Made by a program: the position numbers and the translations under genes
In this document: positions 41,826 to 50,338 of the stretch, in pieces
Numbering within the stretch: position 1 is the stretch's first letter
Layout of the letters: each line of letters opens with the position of its first letter
Notes under the pieces: model-generated
Seen by the model: the letters and a program-made list of their open reading frames with translations, nothing else
Database searches by the model: none
What the model was told of the DNA's origin: nothing
From: ZC4RG35 sp040878345
Lineage (GTDB): Bacteria > Actinomycetota > Acidimicrobiia > Spongiisociales > ZC4RG35
Reading direction: 5' to 3'
DNA length: 64,000 nucleotides
NCBI GenBank assembly: GCA_040878345.1
Contig: JBBDML010000024.1
Location: 12,289 to 76,288, forward strand

Positions 41826-42826
41826 CAGTCGAGGAGGGTGGGCCGGTAGAGACGGTCGTGTGTCTTGAGGGCGAACCGGTCGGTCATACCGGCGACATAG
41901 TCGATTGCCCGGGTCAGGGGCTCGGCCCCAGGGACTGTGTAGGTGTCGGGCACCTGGTCCGAGTGATCTGAGTAGTAACGAACCAGATCCTGGATCACGT
42001 ATATCGCTCTTTGCTTTTCGGCCTCGGCCTCGGGGCTGAGATAGACCCGCTCGAACATGAAGTCGCGTAGCGCTCCCATCACCTCGAGGTCCGAGGGGCT
42101 CATCGACACCTGGCCCGTCTGGTGCGAGGTCTCAATCACAGATGTGACCATCGAGCCGATCCACTCCCTGGCAGTGGCGCCAAAGGTGGTGAGAGCGGAG
42201 AGCGGGAGGTCGCGGTACTCGATGACTCCCGCCCGGAGGGCGTCGGAGACGTCATGGGTGAGATAGGCGATGCGGTCGGCGAATCGACAGATCCAGCCCT
42301 CGGGTGTCTGCGGTGGCGGGTCGATTCTCCATGAGTGGGCCCGGACTCCGTCGAGCACTTCGAGACTCAAGTTCACCGGCTCGAGCAATGACAGGGTCCT
42401 GACCCCATGCGCCGAGTGGAGCCACTCACCCTCGACCAACGGGCTCAGCGCCTCTTCCCCGGTGTGCCCGAATGGTGAATGACCGACGTCATGGGCCAGG
42501 CATATGGCCTCGGTGAGGTCCTCGTTGAGACCCAGTGCCCGCGACATCGCTCGCCCCACCTGAGTGACGTGGATGGTGTGGGTCACCCGAGTCACGTAGT
42601 GGTCGCCATCGGGGTGGAGGAAGACCTGCGTCTTGTGCTTGAGCCTTCGGAAGGCTTTGGTATGGATGATGCGGTCCCGGTCGCGCTCGAAGGCGGTCCG
42701 GAACTCATCGGGCTCCTCCGGGTGCTCACGGCCCTTCGACTCGTCGGATTTGGTCGCCGCCGCGGCCAAGAGGTCGTGCTCGAGCCTCTCCCGCTCCTGA
42801 CGAGCCCTGCGGAGCATCTGGTCCAT
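41825..42826 (-). CDS. dgt: Deoxyguanosinetriphosphate triphosphohydrolase-like protein
   Basis: 333 residues. The HD metal site is seen in order: FRRLKHKTQVF, VTHTIHVTQVGRAM (H), LAHDVGHSPFGHTGEEAL (HD) and DVSDALRAGVIE (D). The N-terminal RTAFERDRDRIIHTKAF is typical. Family members hydrolyse dNTPs to deoxynucleoside and triphosphate. It lies 8 bp downstream of phnE2 and is translationally coupled to the GNAT gene, so it may be transcribed with the phn genes. Confidence 0.9.
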   Translation of the reverse strand: MDQMLRRARQERERLEHDLLAAAATKSDESKGREHPEEPDEFRTAFERDRDRIIHTKAFRRLKHKTQVFLHPDGDHYVTRVTHTIHVTQVGRAMSRALGLNEDLTEAICLAHDVGHSPFGHTGEEALSPLVEGEWLHSAHGVRTLSLLEPVNLSLEVLDGVRAHSWRIDPPPQTPEGWICRFADRIAYLTHDVSDALRAGVIEYRDLPLSALTTFGATAREWIGSMVTSVIETSHQTGQVSMSPSDLEVMGALRDFMFERVYLSPEAEAEKQRAIYVIQDLVRYYSDHSDQVPDTYTVPGAEPLTRAIDYVAGMTDRFALKTHDRLYRPTLLD

Positions 42827-42834
42827 CCCCTGGC

Positions 42835-43785
42835 TCAGGCGGGGGCCTGCATCTGCATCAGCAGGTTCACGACGGTGTATCCGGCGGCGGCAGCGAGGAG
42901 GATCATGCCGGCCCTCCTGACCGGGCTGGCCTGCTGGAAGATGGCGACGGGCCCGGGCTCCCTCTGGCCGCTGATGATCCGGCGCCGCAGCTTGGCCGAG
43001 ACCGCGTCGATCGCCAGCACTACCACCACCGTGAGGAACAGCACGGTCCCGACGCGCGCATAGTTGTTGAACTGCATCTGGGCGACCAACTCGGCACCGA
43101 TGCCACCGGCACCGATCGCGCCGAGCACCGCCGACGCCCGGATGTTCACCTCGAACCGGTAGAGCCAGAAGGCGAGGATCGTCGGCATCACCTGGGGGAG
43201 CACACCGAACCGCACTTGTGCCACCCGGTTTCCCCCGACTCCGGCAACCGCCTCGACCGGCCCCTTGTCGATGCCTTCGATCATCTCAGACGAGAGCTTT
43301 CCCAGCGTCCCGATGGAGTGGAGCCCGATCGCCAGAGTCCCGGTCCAGGCTCCCAGCCCGGTGACCGGGATCAGGATCATGGCAAGCAGCAGCTCGGGGA
43401 GGGCGCGAATCGCGATGAAGAGCTGGCGGACGATGGCGCTCGTCACCTTGCCGGTGATGTTCCGGGCGGCGAGAAGGGCCAACGGCAGTGATATGACCGC
43501 CCCCATCAGGGTTCCGACCCATGCGATGAACAACGACTCCATCACCCTGGGCAGCGCCCTTTGCACCGTCTCGGGGCTGAGGTCTGGTGGCACCAGTCGG
43601 TAAACGATGTTCCAGATGTCGCCCGGAGCGCTGCCGAGCCGGTCCCAGGAGACCCCCAGGCCCGCCGCCGACCAGATGACCGGCACCAGGATCACGACGG
43701 TGACGACCCAGCGGAAGACTCGGGGCCCGACCGGCTCCTTCGGTCTGGCCACCTTGGGGGCGGCCTGCTCCACCTTGAGGGTCAT
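42835..43785 (-). CDS. phnE: Phosphonate-type ABC transporter permease 2
   Basis: 316 residues; ATG 43785 overlaps the preceding permease stop (ATGA). Six or so helices with the permease-ATPase coupling loop SSEMIEGIDKGPVEAVAGVG (EAA loop) and the PhnE signature FEVNIRASAVLGAIGAGGIG. It forms a heteromeric channel with the other PhnE. The substrate (phosphonate, phosphite or a phosphate ester) is not fixed by sequence; no C-P lyase genes are in the window. Confidence 0.88.
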   Translation of the reverse strand: MTLKVEQAAPKVARPKEPVGPRVFRWVVTVVILVPVIWSAAGLGVSWDRLGSAPGDIWNIVYRLVPPDLSPETVQRALPRVMESLFIAWVGTLMGAVISLPLALLAARNITGKVTSAIVRQLFIAIRALPELLLAMILIPVTGLGAWTGTLAIGLHSIGTLGKLSSEMIEGIDKGPVEAVAGVGGNRVAQVRFGVLPQVMPTILAFWLYRFEVNIRASAVLGAIGAGGIGAELVAQMQFNNYARVGTVLFLTVVVVLAIDAVSAKLRRRIISGQREPGPVAIFQQASPVRRAGMILLAAAAGYTVVNLLMQMQAPA

Positions 43786-45152
43786 ACCAGCCGCCTGCGC
43801 AGGGCGACACTGATCTGCTCGAGGATGAAGACCACGATGCCAATGACGATGACGATGGCCAGAACCCGGTCGAACTGGAAGAAGACTCGCTGAGCCTCCA
43901 GGACCCGGCCGATACCACCGGCGCCCACCAAACCGATCACTGCCGAGGCCCTGATGTTGAGCTCGAACACGTACAGGGCGTAGGCCACGTAGTTGGGCAG
44001 CACTTGAGGGAGCACCGACGAGCGCAGCGCCGGGAGATGCCTGGCCCCCGTTGCCTTGGCTGCTTCCAGGGGCCCCGGCTCGGCGGCGTCGATGGTCTCG
44101 GAGAGGAGCTTCGACATGATCGCCAACGAGAAGATCACCAGGGCGACTGTGCCGGCGAAGGGGCCGCCACCCAGCGCGGCCACGAAGATCACGGCCCAGA
44201 AGAGATCGGGGATGGTGCGGACCAGGTTCATGAACCCCTTGGCGATGAGATAGGTGCTTTTGTTCAATGCGGTGAGGGTCGAGGCCCAGAACGCCAAGGG
44301 CAGGGCGATGACGCACCCGAAGACGGTGGCGATGACGGCTATCCGGATGGTCTCCACCATGGGGTTCTCCCGGAGCGGGGCGCCGAATTCCCAGGAGGGC
44401 AGCCACCACCAGGTTCCGTCCCCGATGGCCCATGCGAAGTCGGGCGGCCAGAAGTTGGGGACGTTGACGATGTCGGTGATCTCGGCGATCAGCCCGGGGA
44501 CGGTGAACCCGACACTCACCCCGGCGAAGACGGTGAAGATGAGCAGGGTGGCCACTGTCGCCAGGTTGGGGAGGCTGGTCATCACTGCGAGGGATGCGGC
44601 GATGCCCACCGAGGCGAGGATCAACCCTATCCCCATGTAGTCGCCCAGGCCGAACACCGAGTCGACACCCCTCCGCAGCTCGGACAGCGGCGTCATGATG
44701 CCCAGGGTGCGGACGGCGGGAAGGGCAAACCCCCCTGCCAGGAGCCACGCCAACCCGATGTTCACCACCGAGGAGGGTCGGATCCCCCTGCGCAACGCCA
44801 CAACGGCGCAGGCGATGGCGGCAGGGGCGCATGTCGCGCCGAATCGGAGACATGAGAGGACATCGATCTTCTCCGGTGCCCCGGGGAGGACCCGGACCAC
44901 CAGGAGGGTGGTGGCCACCAGCCCCGCCACCAGAACCATACGGTCGACGTTGTCGATGGCGGCCTTGCCCATTTGGAGGGCGAGGACCAACGCAACGGCG
45001 GCGATCAGGCCCCAAATCGCCCCCAAGCCGAGGTTGGCGGTGGCGGCCCCGGCGATCATCCCCCCGACCGCGACCATGAGAGGCAGCGCCATGGAGATGG
45101 TGCGACGTGGGGCCATCGGTCGCGCCTGAGTGGCCAGGGTGGCCGTGGTCAC
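43782..45152 (-). CDS. phnE: Phosphonate-type ABC transporter permease 1 with extra N-terminal membrane region
   Basis: 456 residues, against about 260-290 for ordinary PhnE. The C-terminal 280 residues carry the standard permease: VVETIRIAVIATVFGCVIAL-like first helix, KLLSETIDAAEPGPLEAAKA (EAA loop) and FELNIRASAVIGLVGAGGIG. The first 170 residues add about five more helices (MALPLMVAVGGMIAGAATAN, AIWGLIAAVALVLALQMG and others) with no known motif. The start overlaps the phnC stop (ATGA). Confidence 0.85.
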   Translation of the reverse strand: MTTATLATQARPMAPRRTISMALPLMVAVGGMIAGAATANLGLGAIWGLIAAVALVLALQMGKAAIDNVDRMVLVAGLVATTLLVVRVLPGAPEKIDVLSCLRFGATCAPAAIACAVVALRRGIRPSSVVNIGLAWLLAGGFALPAVRTLGIMTPLSELRRGVDSVFGLGDYMGIGLILASVGIAASLAVMTSLPNLATVATLLIFTVFAGVSVGFTVPGLIAEITDIVNVPNFWPPDFAWAIGDGTWWWLPSWEFGAPLRENPMVETIRIAVIATVFGCVIALPLAFWASTLTALNKSTYLIAKGFMNLVRTIPDLFWAVIFVAALGGGPFAGTVALVIFSLAIMSKLLSETIDAAEPGPLEAAKATGARHLPALRSSVLPQVLPNYVAYALYVFELNIRASAVIGLVGAGGIGRVLEAQRVFFQFDRVLAIVIVIGIVVFILEQISVALRRRLV

Positions 45153-45922
45153 AGCCCGGCGCCCTCCAGGAGATCGTCGGGGGTCACCGACCGACCGTAG
45201 ATCTCGCGGAAGGTCTCTTCGCCGACATCGGCGATGTCGCCGTCATACACCAGCTCACCCGCTCGCAGCCCGATGAGACGTTTGCCGTAGGAGCGGGCCA
45301 GGTCGAGGAAATGGAGGTTGATGATCGTGGTGATCCCGAGGTCACGATTGATGCGCCGCAGGTCTTGCATCACGGTGTGCGACGTCACCGGGTCCAGTGA
45401 GGCCACCGGTTCGTCTGCGAGGACGACATTGGGCTCTTGGGCCAGCGCCCGGGCGATGCCCACCCGTTGTTGCTGCCCACCGGAGAGGTTGCTGGCACGG
45501 GTGTAGGCCTTTTCCACGATCTCCACCCGCTCCAATGCGGTCAGGGCCAGATCCCTGTCGGCGGGAGGCCACATCCCGAGCATTGCCCTGGTGAACCCGA
45601 CCTTGGCCAGACGGCCCATGAGCACGTTGTTGATCACCGAGGTCCGATTGACCAGGTTGTAGGTCTGGTAGATCATCCCCACATGCGAGCGCAGTTCTCG
45701 CAGGGTGTTGGTGCTCGCCCCCCGCACCTCGACCCCGTCGACCTCGACCGATCCGTTGGTGATGGGCACGAAGCCGTTTATGGCCCGGAGGAATGTGGAC
45801 TTGCCCGCACCGGAGAGGCCGACGATGACAACCAGCTCCCCGTCATCGATGGTCACGGAGACACCCTTCAGGGCTTGGAACCCACCGGGGTAGGTGACAT
45901 CAACATCGGTGAACTCGATCAT
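45149..45922 (-). CDS. phnC: Phosphonate-type ABC transporter ATPase
   Basis: 257 residues. Walker A VGLSGAGKSTFLRAING (residues about 34-50), Q-loop VGMIYQTYNLVNRTSVINNV (PhnC-type), signature NLSGGQQQRVGIARAL, Walker B NVVLADEPVASLDPVT and H-loop INLHFLDLA. The length and the Q-loop region place it with PhnC importers. It is separated from phnD by a terminator hairpin, so it should be expressed below phnD. Confidence 0.92.
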   Translation of the reverse strand: MIEFTDVDVTYPGGFQALKGVSVTIDDGELVVIVGLSGAGKSTFLRAINGFVPITNGSVEVDGVEVRGASTNTLRELRSHVGMIYQTYNLVNRTSVINNVLMGRLAKVGFTRAMLGMWPPADRDLALTALERVEIVEKAYTRASNLSGGQQQRVGIARALAQEPNVVLADEPVASLDPVTSHTVMQDLRRINRDLGITTIINLHFLDLARSYGKRLIGLRAGELVYDGDIADVGEETFREIYGRSVTPDDLLEGAGL

Positions 45923-45933
45923 CGCGCCGTCCT

Positions 45934-45983
45934 AAAAAGTGATGCGGGGGGGGGGGGGGGGCCGCTGTCGCGGCCCCCCGCAC
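45934..45983 (-). terminator. Intrinsic terminator between phnD and phnC, with a 16-G tract
   Basis: On the minus strand GTGCGGGGGGCCGC and its partner form a long GC stem with loop GACA, followed by TTTTT (45938-45934). It lies just after the phnD stop and before phnC. The partner arm on the plus strand has 16 consecutive Gs (45946-45961), more than the stem needs, so the length may be variable or misassembled. Confidence 0.8.
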
Positions 45984-46009
45984 CTTAGAGGCTTGGTTAT
46001 GGCCGTTGC

Positions 46010-47125
46010 TCAGCCACCAAAGCCCAGTTGGTCGATGGCGGCTTCGATCAGCGCGAAAGCGGCCATGTTGATCTCGGAGGCCGGGATCAGGTCGGTCCAG
46101 CTGTAGATCAGGTCCATCGTCTCCAGGCCCTCCTCGGTGGCCATGAAGTCGGCGATTGCCTGGTAGATGGCGGCCTTGAGGTCCGCGGGCAGGTTGGCGT
46201 CCACTGCGATGACGTCGTTGGCGATGGGAGCGGTGATGTTGAACACGATCACCACCTCGCCCACGTCGGTGTTGGCCTCACGCACGTTCCTACGGGCGTC
46301 GTCGAACGAGACGCCGAAGTCGGAGTCTCCGGTGTAGACCGCCAGGACCGAGTTGTCATGGCTCCCGGAGAAGGTCGATGTGTAATCAACGTTCTCCTCC
46401 AGCTCCGCCGCGGCCAGCTCGAGCACCGGGAAGATGTATCCCGAGGTCGAGGTCTCGGTGCCGAACGCCATACTCCCGCCTGCGACGACACTGACGTCGA
46501 CCGGCTCGGGGCAGATGAGACCGGCGGAGATTCCCTCCTCCGGCGTGCCGTCTGGGTTCCACCCCACTTGCAAGGCGGCGGTGTCCGTCGGGCCCACTGC
46601 TATCACGTTGTTGCTGGCGTCGTAGTCGTAGGCACCCTCAACGGGATCAGCTCCACAGACCGCAGGGTCGCTGGTGAAGTACTGGGCGTGATAGGTCGCC
46701 GACCCGAACCGCACCGACTGCGCCAGCAGCTCGATGTTGTCGTAATTGCGGCTGGCGATCACATAGTTGGCAGGAGCAAAGGCGCCGATCTGGACTTCAC
46801 CCTCTCCCAGCGCCACACCCAATGCGGTGTAATCGGTGCTGACGATCCCTTCGACGTCGAGGTCGAGGGCATCGGCGAGGACCCCGGCCAGGATGTCGAC
46901 GTTGTCCTGAAGCTCCTCCGCCTCACGCGACGGGACGAAGCCGAATGTGAGGCTGTCGGGCCAAGCGGCCCTCGGGTCCTCGGTGGTGCTTGGGGCTGGT
47001 TGTGTGGTTCCGGGGCCCGCCGTGGTCCCCGGGCCCTGCGTGGTCGTCGACTCGCTCTCGGCCGGAGAGCAGGCGGCGACCACCAAAGCCAGGATCGCGA
47101 CCATCGCATAGGCAGATTTCTTCAT
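46010..47125 (-). CDS. phnD: Phosphonate-type ABC transporter substrate-binding lipoprotein
   Basis: 371 residues; ATG 47125 has GGAGAG upstream. Lipoprotein signal ends LVVAACSPAESE (lipobox Cys about 19), then a Thr/Gly/Pro linker. The binding-protein core has LTFGFVPSREAEELQDNVDI, the DYTALGVALGEGEVQIGAFA segment and a late DSDFGVSFDDARRNVREANT, matching the PhnD family, which binds phosphonate, phosphite or related anions. As the first gene of the unit it is followed by a terminator, so binding protein should be made in excess over the permease. Confidence 0.9.
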   Translation of the reverse strand: MKKSAYAMVAILALVVAACSPAESESTTTQGPGTTAGPGTTQPAPSTTEDPRAAWPDSLTFGFVPSREAEELQDNVDILAGVLADALDLDVEGIVSTDYTALGVALGEGEVQIGAFAPANYVIASRNYDNIELLAQSVRFGSATYHAQYFTSDPAVCGADPVEGAYDYDASNNVIAVGPTDTAALQVGWNPDGTPEEGISAGLICPEPVDVSVVAGGSMAFGTETSTSGYIFPVLELAAAELEENVDYTSTFSGSHDNSVLAVYTGDSDFGVSFDDARRNVREANTDVGEVVIVFNITAPIANDVIAVDANLPADLKAAIYQAIADFMATEEGLETMDLIYSWTDLIPASEINMAAFALIEAAIDQLGFGG

Positions 47126-47197
47126 TCTCTCTCCTTGGTTCTCAGTGGACCTGACTCTCCGCGAACGGTGCCCATCATCGACCACCCTCGTACGCGA

Positions 47198-47782
47198 TCA
47201 GGTCGGCGGCGAGGGTAGCGACTGGGAGGGACCTTGCGTCCGGTGATCGACGACATCGCGAAACTCGTCGAAGTCACGGACATCGATGGCACCGGCGACC
47301 GGGCGGTTCCAGGCGCGGACATACCGGCACACCACCCGATCGGGCCTATTGGAGACGAGTCGGGGGAGGATGTGCGGTCCGTCGTCGAGATAGACATCAC
47401 AGTCCACCGCCCACTTGTCGTCGATGATGTGGATCTCGGTGGCAGGTATGGCGTGCCGCTCCACCCACTCATGGGTGTCGTCGATGGCGAAGGCCGGCTT
47501 CTGGGTGAGGATGATGATTCGGTGCCCTTCGGCCGCCAACCCCTGGAGGGCGACAATCGCACCGGGGAATGGCTCGAGATGCCAGAACAGGGACCGGCCG
47601 TCGAGATCGGCTGACCAGTCCCAGAACTCGTCGATGTCGGCGAAGTGGGTCAGGTCGACAACATCGTTCCAGCGTTGGGAGTCCTCGAAGACCAAGCCCG
47701 TCCCGAACTCGCGGTTGTAGAAGCCCATCCAGCCCGCGGTGAAGTTGGCGACCACGCCGTCGAGATCGATTCCGAGACGCAT
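47198..47782 (-). CDS. 5'(3')-deoxyribonucleotidase-like HAD phosphatase
   Basis: 194 residues. HAD motif I is MRLGIDLDGVVANFTAGWMG (DxDG, Asp 6 and Asp 8), motif II is IIILTQKP, and motif III/IV is EIHIIDDKWAVDCDVYLDDG. Size and motifs resemble the NT5C/YorS-type deoxyribonucleotidases. It lies upstream of phnD on the same strand; a phosphate-scavenging role beside the importer is possible but not shown. Confidence 0.75.
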   Translation of the reverse strand: MRLGIDLDGVVANFTAGWMGFYNREFGTGLVFEDSQRWNDVVDLTHFADIDEFWDWSADLDGRSLFWHLEPFPGAIVALQGLAAEGHRIIILTQKPAFAIDDTHEWVERHAIPATEIHIIDDKWAVDCDVYLDDGPHILPRLVSNRPDRVVCRYVRAWNRPVAGAIDVRDFDEFRDVVDHRTQGPSQSLPSPPT

Positions 47783-47802
47783 CCGGGCAAGCTAATGATC
47801 GA

Positions 47803-47847
47803 AGCGTGAGTAGATGACGTCGTACAGCGACGTCATCTACTCACGCT
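47803..47847. terminator. Perfect 20-bp inverted repeat
   Basis: AGCGTGAGTAGATGACGTCG (47803-47822) and its exact complement (47828-47847) flank loop TACAG. It lies 8 bp downstream of the ABC permease stop and 20 bp upstream of the deoxyribonucleotidase start, both on the minus strand. Probably a factor-independent hairpin terminator, though it lacks a T-run and is longer than needed. Confidence 0.65.
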
Positions 47848-47855
47848 GACCGGGT

Positions 47856-49460
47856 TCAGGTCACCTGGACCCAGGCCATCACCTCGGGAAGGCGTCTCCG
47901 CAGGAGTCGTGAGGCGATGGCGAGGGAGACCACATAGACCAGGACACCCCAGCCCACGGCGGTGACCGCGGTGAACCACGGTGCGATCACGTTCCCGAAC
48001 GCAACGGTGAGGAAGACCACCGATGCCGGTGGGATCAGGAGCACCCCGATGGCGAAGAAGGACACCGTTTGGCTGGCGATGGCCAGGCATCCCTGCTCGG
48101 TGGATTGAGCGAAGACGTCGGTCCCTTCCCGGGGGAGGCGAAGTGGGGTCAGGACAGAGACCAGGTTCCCCACCGCCAGCTGGGAGCCGATGGCGGCCAC
48201 CATCAGGGGGAGCACCATCCAGCTCCATCTCCATTGACCGGTGAAGAGAGACAACCCCAGGGCGAGCACCACCGTCTCGATCGCCAGCGCAATGGCGACC
48301 GCGGCGTTCTTGCCGAGGAGGAGATGACGGGGCTTGAGTGGGAGCACGAACAGATAGCTGGCGGCGTTGCGCTCCCACCCAAACAGGTTGAGGGCGATGG
48401 GGAGGCCGACGAACAGCACCATCACCGGGGCTGCCAGTGGCGCCCAGTCGTTGTCCCGGAGATCGAACATGCCGGTAGCTCCCATCACGCTCCCGGCGAC
48501 CGCCAACCCGACGAAGATGACCGTCCCGGTCCACACCAGCCGTTGCCGGGGGTCACGGATGTAGAAACGCAGCTCCTTGCGGGCGAGTGTCGGTATCACT
48601 CCCCAGGGCCCCGTCGCCATGCCCCGACTCCGGGCCCTGGCCGCGGGTCTGCTCCCCTCCTGCGGCGTGGTCAGCATCCAGGAGAGAAGCCTCCTCCACA
48701 CCAAAGCCAAGACCAACAACCCGGCGGTGGCCGCAGCCAGAAAGGTCAACGCAGCCATGACACTGCCGGTGGAGGCCTCCACGATGGCGCGCTGTGCCGC
48801 CACTGGCGGCAGCAACAACGCCCAGTCGAGGATGGGGGCAGTCCGCACCGCCTCCGCAAACCCGAGCCGGTCGGTCATTCCGGAGATCGACCGGTAGGCG
48901 AAGAAGCTCCCCGCCGCCAATCCGAGGATGAGGAAAGTGGCAACATCCCGGCCCCTGCGAGTGCGGAGCACCGAGGAGATCGCGGCCGAGAAGAGCTGGG
49001 CCCCAACGGCGAGAATCCCGAGGAACACCAGCGAAGCCGGGATGGCCATCCACCAGGCTGAGGGGAGCAGGGACGCGTTGGCCCCGAGCAAGATCAGGGG
49101 CACCGTCGCCACCGGGGCGATGAAGCTCGAGGCGGTGAGCCCGGCGATCATCTGGCTGTCGGAGACCGGGAGGGTCGCCAGCAACTGAGGGTCGAGATTC
49201 TCGTCCAGGGGGAAGATGATCACGGGAAGGGTCACCCAGGTGGCGAAGAAGATGAGTGCGGCCCATCCCATGTAGCTGCCCAGCACCTCGGGGGCCGTCT
49301 CATCGATGAGACCGGCGATCTCGAGATGGCGGCCGGCCAACCAGACCCCCATCCAGGTGAGGAGAAGGGTGGCGATCGGGAACCCGAACCGACGCTGCTT
49401 GTCGTGCCGGATCCCGTTCCAGGTGAGTCTGGCCTTGAGTTCTACGAAGTGCCGTACCAC
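47856..49460 (-). CDS. ABC exporter permease (two six-helix halves)
   Basis: 534 residues with about 12 hydrophobic helices. MVRHFVELKARLTWNGIRHD starts a half with LLTWMGVWLAGRHL, and a second half starts WGVIPTLARKELRFYIRDPR, the usual KExxxxxRDPR entry of ABC-2 type exporters. The gene overlaps the ATPase gene by 19 bp. Together they form a putative exporter; the substrate is unknown. It ends next to a long perfect hairpin. Confidence 0.75.
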   Translation of the reverse strand: MVRHFVELKARLTWNGIRHDKQRRFGFPIATLLLTWMGVWLAGRHLEIAGLIDETAPEVLGSYMGWAALIFFATWVTLPVIIFPLDENLDPQLLATLPVSDSQMIAGLTASSFIAPVATVPLILLGANASLLPSAWWMAIPASLVFLGILAVGAQLFSAAISSVLRTRRGRDVATFLILGLAAGSFFAYRSISGMTDRLGFAEAVRTAPILDWALLLPPVAAQRAIVEASTGSVMAALTFLAAATAGLLVLALVWRRLLSWMLTTPQEGSRPAARARSRGMATGPWGVIPTLARKELRFYIRDPRQRLVWTGTVIFVGLAVAGSVMGATGMFDLRDNDWAPLAAPVMVLFVGLPIALNLFGWERNAASYLFVLPLKPRHLLLGKNAAVAIALAIETVVLALGLSLFTGQWRWSWMVLPLMVAAIGSQLAVGNLVSVLTPLRLPREGTDVFAQSTEQGCLAIASQTVSFFAIGVLLIPPASVVFLTVAFGNVIAPWFTAVTAVGWGVLVYVVSLAIASRLLRRRLPEVMAWVQVT

Positions 49461-50236
49461 GACGAGCCCTCGAAGTGATCACCACCGACGGCGGCGATGA
49501 AGGCGTCCTCGACGGTGTCCTTGCCGGTGAGGCGGCACAGCCCGTCGGGGGTCTCCTCGATGGTGAGCCGACCGTGGACCATGATCCCGATCCGGGTGCA
49601 CAACTTCTCCACCAGGTGCATCTCGTGTGAGGAGAACACGATGGTGGTTCCCCCCGCCGCCGCCTGGCGGAGGAGGTTGCGGATAAGCCGGGCCGAGACC
49701 GCGTCCACTCCCTCGAATGGCTCGTCGAGGAACAACACCGGGGGCCGGTGGATGATGGCGGCGCCCAGGGCGACCTTCTTCCTCATACCACGGGAGTAGT
49801 CCCCGACCAACTTGGAGGCTGCGTCGGTGAGATCGAGCATCTCGAGCAACTCGTTGCGTCGCCGTACCGACTCCTCGCGCCCCAGACCATGCATGGCGCC
49901 GGTGAAGTCGAGGAGCTCGGCGCCGGTGAGCCGCTCGTAGAGGTTGAACTCCTCCGGGAGCACCCCGATCCGGGATTTGACCTCGGTGGGGCTCTTCCAG
50001 GTGTCGAACTCACCGATTCCCACCCGGCCGGCATCGGGGCGGAGTAGGCCCACGATCACCCTGATGGTGGTGGTCTTCCCGGCCCCGTTCTGACCAAGCA
50101 GGCCATAGAACTCGCCGGGCTGGATGGCGAGATCTACATCGTCGACCGCGGTGGTCTTGCCGAATCTCCGGGTCAGCCCTTTTGCCCACACCGCGGGTGG
50201 CGCGTCACCGCGATGGGTGATCTGGTCCTCGATCAT
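49442..50236 (-). CDS. ABC exporter ATPase
   Basis: 264 residues from ATG 50236 (a GTG 12 codons earlier lacks support). Walker A GLLGQNGAGKTTTIRVIVGL, Q-loop RIGVLPEEFNLYERLTGAEL, signature DYSRGMRKKVALGAAIIHRP and Walker B PVLFLDEPFEGVDAVSARLI, with H-loop VFSSHEMHL. This is the pattern of ABC-2/DrrA-like ATPases; the signature starts YSRGM instead of LSGGQ, which is common in this group. It diverges from dnaX with a gap of about 100 bp. Confidence 0.9.
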   Translation of the reverse strand: MIEDQITHRGDAPPAVWAKGLTRRFGKTTAVDDVDLAIQPGEFYGLLGQNGAGKTTTIRVIVGLLRPDAGRVGIGEFDTWKSPTEVKSRIGVLPEEFNLYERLTGAELLDFTGAMHGLGREESVRRRNELLEMLDLTDAASKLVGDYSRGMRKKVALGAAIIHRPPVLFLDEPFEGVDAVSARLIRNLLRQAAAGGTTIVFSSHEMHLVEKLCTRIGIMVHGRLTIEETPDGLCRLTGKDTVEDAFIAAVGGDHFEGSSWYGTS

Positions 50237-50338
50237 CGGCTGGGTCACGGGTGAGAGTATCGACGGTGACACCGTCTAAATGAAATGCCTGACGACCGGG
50301 GTGAATCAGTCCTCGAGGCCAGGTACGGTGGAGGCTTC

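Noticed and set aside
42835..45015. 726-codon frame spanning both permease genes
   Set aside because: Its first 400 codons are out of frame with permease 1 and have shadow composition; only the end is the real second permease starting at 43785.
42835..47125. Complete phosphonate degradation operon
   Set aside because: Only importer genes are present; no C-P lyase, phosphonatase or phosphite dehydrogenase is seen in the window.
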